Origin: Dehalococcoides mccartyi
GTDB taxonomy: Bacteria > Chloroflexota > Dehalococcoidia > UBA2979
Direction: 5' to 3'
Assembly: GCA_945888895.1 (NCBI GenBank)
Contig: CAMDAY010000121.1
Span: 1-6,766 of the forward strand
Length of the DNA: 6,766 bases
Shown here piece after piece: positions 5,095 through 6,766 of the stretch. A model generated the notes under the pieces. It was not told the origin of the DNA and ran no database searches. It saw only the letters and a list, made by a program, of their open reading frames with translations. Within the stretch, counting starts at the first letter, position 1; every line of letters starts with the position of its first letter. A program made the translations under genes and the position numbers.

Positions 5095-5846
5095 GTGCCG
5101 GGCCGCTGGACGGCAAGACCGCGCTGATCACCGGCGCCGCACGCGGCATTGGCCGCGCGATTGCGCTCGACCTCGGCCGCCTCGGTGCCAACGTCTTCAT
5201 CACCTACCGCGGCAGCGAGGCGCAGGCGAACGGCGTGGCGGACGAGGTCCGCGCGCTGGGCGCAGAATGCCGCGTGTCGCAGCTCGACGTGCGTTCGTCC
5301 GAGGACGTCGACCGAATCCTCGTCGAGGTGAAGGACGCGTTCGGCGGCGTGAACATCCTCGTGAACAACGCAGGCCTGACGGCCGACACGCTCGTTATGC
5401 GCATGTCCGAGCAGCAGTTCGACAACGTGATCGCGACGAACCTGCGCGGGACGTTCCTGATGTCCAAGGCCGTGCTGCGCGACATGCTGCGCGCGCGCTG
5501 GGGCCGGATCATCAACATCACCTCGGTCGTCGGCGTCGCCGGCAACCCCGGACAGGCGAACTACGCCGCGTCGAAGGCGGGGATCATCGGCTTCACGAAG
5601 TCGCTGGCGCTCGAGGTTGCCTCGCGCGGCATCACGGTGAACGCGATCGCGCCGGGCTTCGTGCTCACCGAGATGACCTCCGGCCTGACCGACGAGCAGA
5701 AGGAGTTCATCCTGTCGCGCATCCCCCTCGGCCGGTACGCCGAGGCCGAGGAGATCTCGCCGATCGTCGCGTTCCTCGCGGGCGACGGCGCGGCATACAT
5801 CACGGGCCAGACGTACAACGTCGATGGCGGCCTGGTGACGGCGTAA
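5091..5846 (+). CDS. fabG: 3-oxoacyl-ACP reductase (FabG)
   Basis: A 251-residue classical short-chain dehydrogenase that reduces 3-ketoacyl-ACP to 3-hydroxyacyl-ACP with NADPH. The Rossmann motif is TGAARGIG (14-21), NNAG is at 92-95, and the catalytic set is Asn117, Ser145, Tyr158 and Lys162 in the YAASK block. NAIAPGFV (184-191) and the C-terminal DGG are also typical. Other short-chain dehydrogenases look alike, but the position between fabD and acpP and the overall sequence make FabG the firm choice. The ATG overlaps the fabD stop (ATGA), with a strong GAGGAGG (5077-5083) 7 bases upstream, which supports coupled translation in a fixed ratio with FabD. Confidence 0.96.
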   Translation: MSAGPLDGKTALITGAARGIGRAIALDLGRLGANVFITYRGSEAQANGVADEVRALGAECRVSQLDVRSSEDVDRILVEVKDAFGGVNILVNNAGLTADTLVMRMSEQQFDNVIATNLRGTFLMSKAVLRDMLRARWGRIINITSVVGVAGNPGQANYAASKAGIIGFTKSLALEVASRGITVNAIAPGFVLTEMTSGLTDEQKEFILSRIPLGRYAEAEEISPIVAFLAGDGAAYITGQTYNVDGGLVTA

Positions 5847-5852
5847 CCGACC

Positions 5853-6326
5853 ATGCCACCAGCCATGACCAGCCAATCACGCCGCCGCTCCCGCATCGCC
5901 GCCTTCCAGGTGCTGTTCGAGGCCGACATCACCGGCCGCCTGGTGCCGGAGGTTCTCAACCGCCACCTGTCGGAGTCGACGCTGACACCGGAGGCGCGCC
6001 AGTTCACCAAAGATTTGGTATACGGCGTCGGCCGGTACCTTGAGGATATCGACGACACGATCCGGCACTACGCGTCGGCCTTCCCACTGGAAGACATGGC
6101 CGCAGTCGACCGAAACGTGCTTCGCCTTGCAATCTACGAAGTGCTCTTCGATACTGGCCCGGCTCCGCTACGCGTAGCCATCAACGAAGCGGTCGAGATT
6201 GCCAAGGGCTACGGATCAGAATCGTCCGGGCGCTTCGTCAATGGAGTGCTTGGAGCGGTGGCCCTGGAGGCCGCCGACCGTCGCGAGTCGCCCGAACCCG
6301 AAGACGGCCCAACGTCTGCAGACTGA
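5853..6326 (+). CDS. nusB: Transcription antitermination factor NusB
   Basis: An all-helical RNA-binding protein that, with NusE (S10) and boxA RNA, forms the rRNA antitermination complex. The 157-residue reading shows SRRRSRIAAFQVLFEADI (8-25, the Arg-rich start of the NusB fold), VDRNVLRLAIYEVLF (85-99), VAINEAVEIAKGYG (108-121) and SGRFVNGVLG (125-134), which together are diagnostic. Two in-frame ATGs (5853 and 5865) are possible and neither has a Shine-Dalgarno. The second gives MTSQSRRRSR, closer to where family similarity begins, so the first four residues are uncertain. The gene starts 6 bases after the fabG stop and probably depends on reinitiation. A stretch at about 6000-6240 uses more A/T-ending codons than its neighbours. 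Placement inside a fatty-acid operon is notable. Confidence 0.95.
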   Translation: MPPAMTSQSRRRSRIAAFQVLFEADITGRLVPEVLNRHLSESTLTPEARQFTKDLVYGVGRYLEDIDDTIRHYASAFPLEDMAAVDRNVLRLAIYEVLFDTGPAPLRVAINEAVEIAKGYGSESSGRFVNGVLGAVALEAADRRESPEPEDGPTSAD

Positions 6327-6338
6327 GAGGATTCATCC

Positions 6339-6596
6339 GTGGCATCTACCTTTGAGCGCGTCCGTTCCCTGATCACCGAGCAGCTCGGGGTCGAAGAGGA
6401 CGAAGTGACGATGAACGCCTCGTTCGTCGACGACCTGAACGCAGACTCGCTCGACCTCGTCGAGCTCATCATGTCGATCGAGGAGGAATTCTCGAAGGAC
6501 GGCAAGCAGCTCGAGATCTCGGACGACGACGCAGAGAAGATCCGCACCGTGCAGGACGCGATCGACTACCTCCGCGACAACGGCATCGAGGACTAG
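6339..6596 (+). CDS. acpP: Acyl carrier protein
   Basis: An 85-residue acidic carrier that holds growing acyl chains on a 4'-phosphopantetheine attached to Ser37 in the motif NADSLDLVEL (34-43). FabD and FabG encoded just upstream act on it. Other typical blocks are EQLGV (14-18), FVDDL (29-33) and DDDAEKIRTVQDAIDYL. Compared with Escherichia coli ACP there are about five extra residues (KDGKQ region, 53-57) between helix II and the short helix III. The GTG at 6339 is well supported by GAGAGG (6325-6330), 8 bases upstream and overlapping the nusB stop codon. Last gene of the operon; hairpins follow from 6604. Confidence 0.97.
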   Translation: MASTFERVRSLITEQLGVEEDEVTMNASFVDDLNADSLDLVELIMSIEEEFSKDGKQLEISDDDAEKIRTVQDAIDYLRDNGIED

Positions 6597-6603
6597 ACGA
6601 ACC

Positions 6604-6670
6604 AGCACCGGGCAGACGCACCGCGGGCGAGCCTCCCCGCTCGCTCCGCCATGCGAATGCTGTCGGTGCT
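6604..6670 (+). other. Nested stem-loop in the acpP 3' untranslated region
   Basis: Inner stem: GCGG-GCGAGC (6623-6632) pairs with GCTCGC-T-CCGC (6639-6649) with one bulged T and a CTCCCC loop. Outer stem: AGCACCG (6604-6610) pairs perfectly with CGGTGCT (6664-6670). It begins 8 bases after the acpP stop, so the likely role is to protect the 3' end or help end transcription; there is no U tract. Confidence 0.5.
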
Positions 6671-6689
6671 TACCTCCGCATCTACTGAG

Positions 6690-6721
6690 CGCCCCGGAGG
6701 TCTGCACGGCCGTCCGGGGCG
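6690..6721 (+). terminator. Likely terminator hairpin of the yceD-acpP operon
   Basis: CGCCCCGGA (6690-6698) and TCCGGGGCG (6713-6721) form a perfect 9-bp stem with a 14-base loop. It is followed by TATCATTTG, a loosely T-rich stretch that also doubles as the -10 of the next gene. It stands between acpP and a new start codon, about 95 bases after acpP, so transcription probably stops here at least partly. Confidence 0.6.
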
Positions 6722-6727
6722 TATCAT
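6722..6727 (+). promoter_or_regulatory. Candidate -10 box for a leaderless transcript
   Basis: TATCAT (6722-6727) matches the -10 consensus at 5 of 6 positions and ends 8 bases before the ATG at 6736. A transcript starting at the normal distance would begin at or next to the A of the ATG, and no Shine-Dalgarno precedes that codon. No -35 is obvious because the terminator stem occupies that place. Confidence 0.45.
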
Positions 6728-6735
6728 TTGCTGAT

Positions 6736-6766
6736 ATGGAACTCCTCGGCGTCGGCATTCCCGAAC
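6736..6766 (+). CDS. tatA: Start of a further gene, probably Sec-independent translocase TatA
   Basis: Only ten codons are visible, reading MELLGVGIPE. This matches the opening of TatA/TatB-type proteins, whose short periplasmic start is followed by a single membrane helix beginning around 'PELLLIL'. TatA would form the pore-like part of the twin-arginine exporter. The assignment rests on ten residues only; the start is supported by the -10-like box 8 bases before it and the lack of any other plausible start nearby. Confidence 0.45.
   Translation, partial: MELLGVGIPE

Noticed and set aside
4119..5876. Minus-strand open frame of about 585 codons opposite fabD and fabG
   Set aside because: Both plus-strand genes have complete active sites; the opposite frame is open because of G+C-biased third codon positions.

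Overview
The window is G+C-rich bacterial DNA, densely coding and without frameshifts. It holds ordinary housekeeping genes plus one unusual recombinase-like gene. The yceD-rpmF-fab-nusB-acpP order, followed by a probable tatA, together with the G+C-rich codon use and the form of RNase P RNA, would fit a Chloroflexota-type bacterium. That placement is an impression from gene order and protein flavour, not a demonstrated one.

Left part (1-1140): the 5' two-fifths of murE (peptidoglycan precursor ligase) runs leftward off the edge. A 142-base divergent intergenic region follows, and then a small flavin-type split-barrel protein (PPOX family) runs rightward. A strong symmetrical hairpin at 1162-1186 separates that gene from the convergent RNase P RNA gene (rnpB, minus strand, about 1209-1603).

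Middle part (1604-3432): upstream of rnpB lies about 375 bases without a protein gene. It contains a candidate rnpB -10 box, a 9-bp palindromic hairpin and three related C-rich/G-rich palindromic units resembling REP elements. The last unit abuts the stop codon of a minus-strand large serine recombinase homologue of 443 residues. This protein keeps the recombinase DNA-binding domain, the four-Cys zinc ribbon and the normal C-terminal tail. It lacks the catalytic serine (Leu17 in its place) and the Asp-Arg-x-x-Arg catalytic motif. It looks like a catalytically dead but intact recombinase and is the most interesting item in the window.

Right part (3433-6766): a tightly packed rightward operon encodes DUF177/YceD, ribosomal protein L32 (zinc-free form), FabD, FabG, NusB and acyl carrier protein. 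It links ribosome and rRNA biogenesis to fatty-acid synthesis: FabD loads malonyl groups on AcpP, FabG reduces the 3-ketoacyl-ACP, L32 and YceD serve the 50S subunit, and NusB serves rRNA transcription. Two nested or successive hairpins close the operon. A -10-like box 8 bases before an ATG then suggests a leaderless transcript for the next gene, of which only about ten codons are present (probably tatA).
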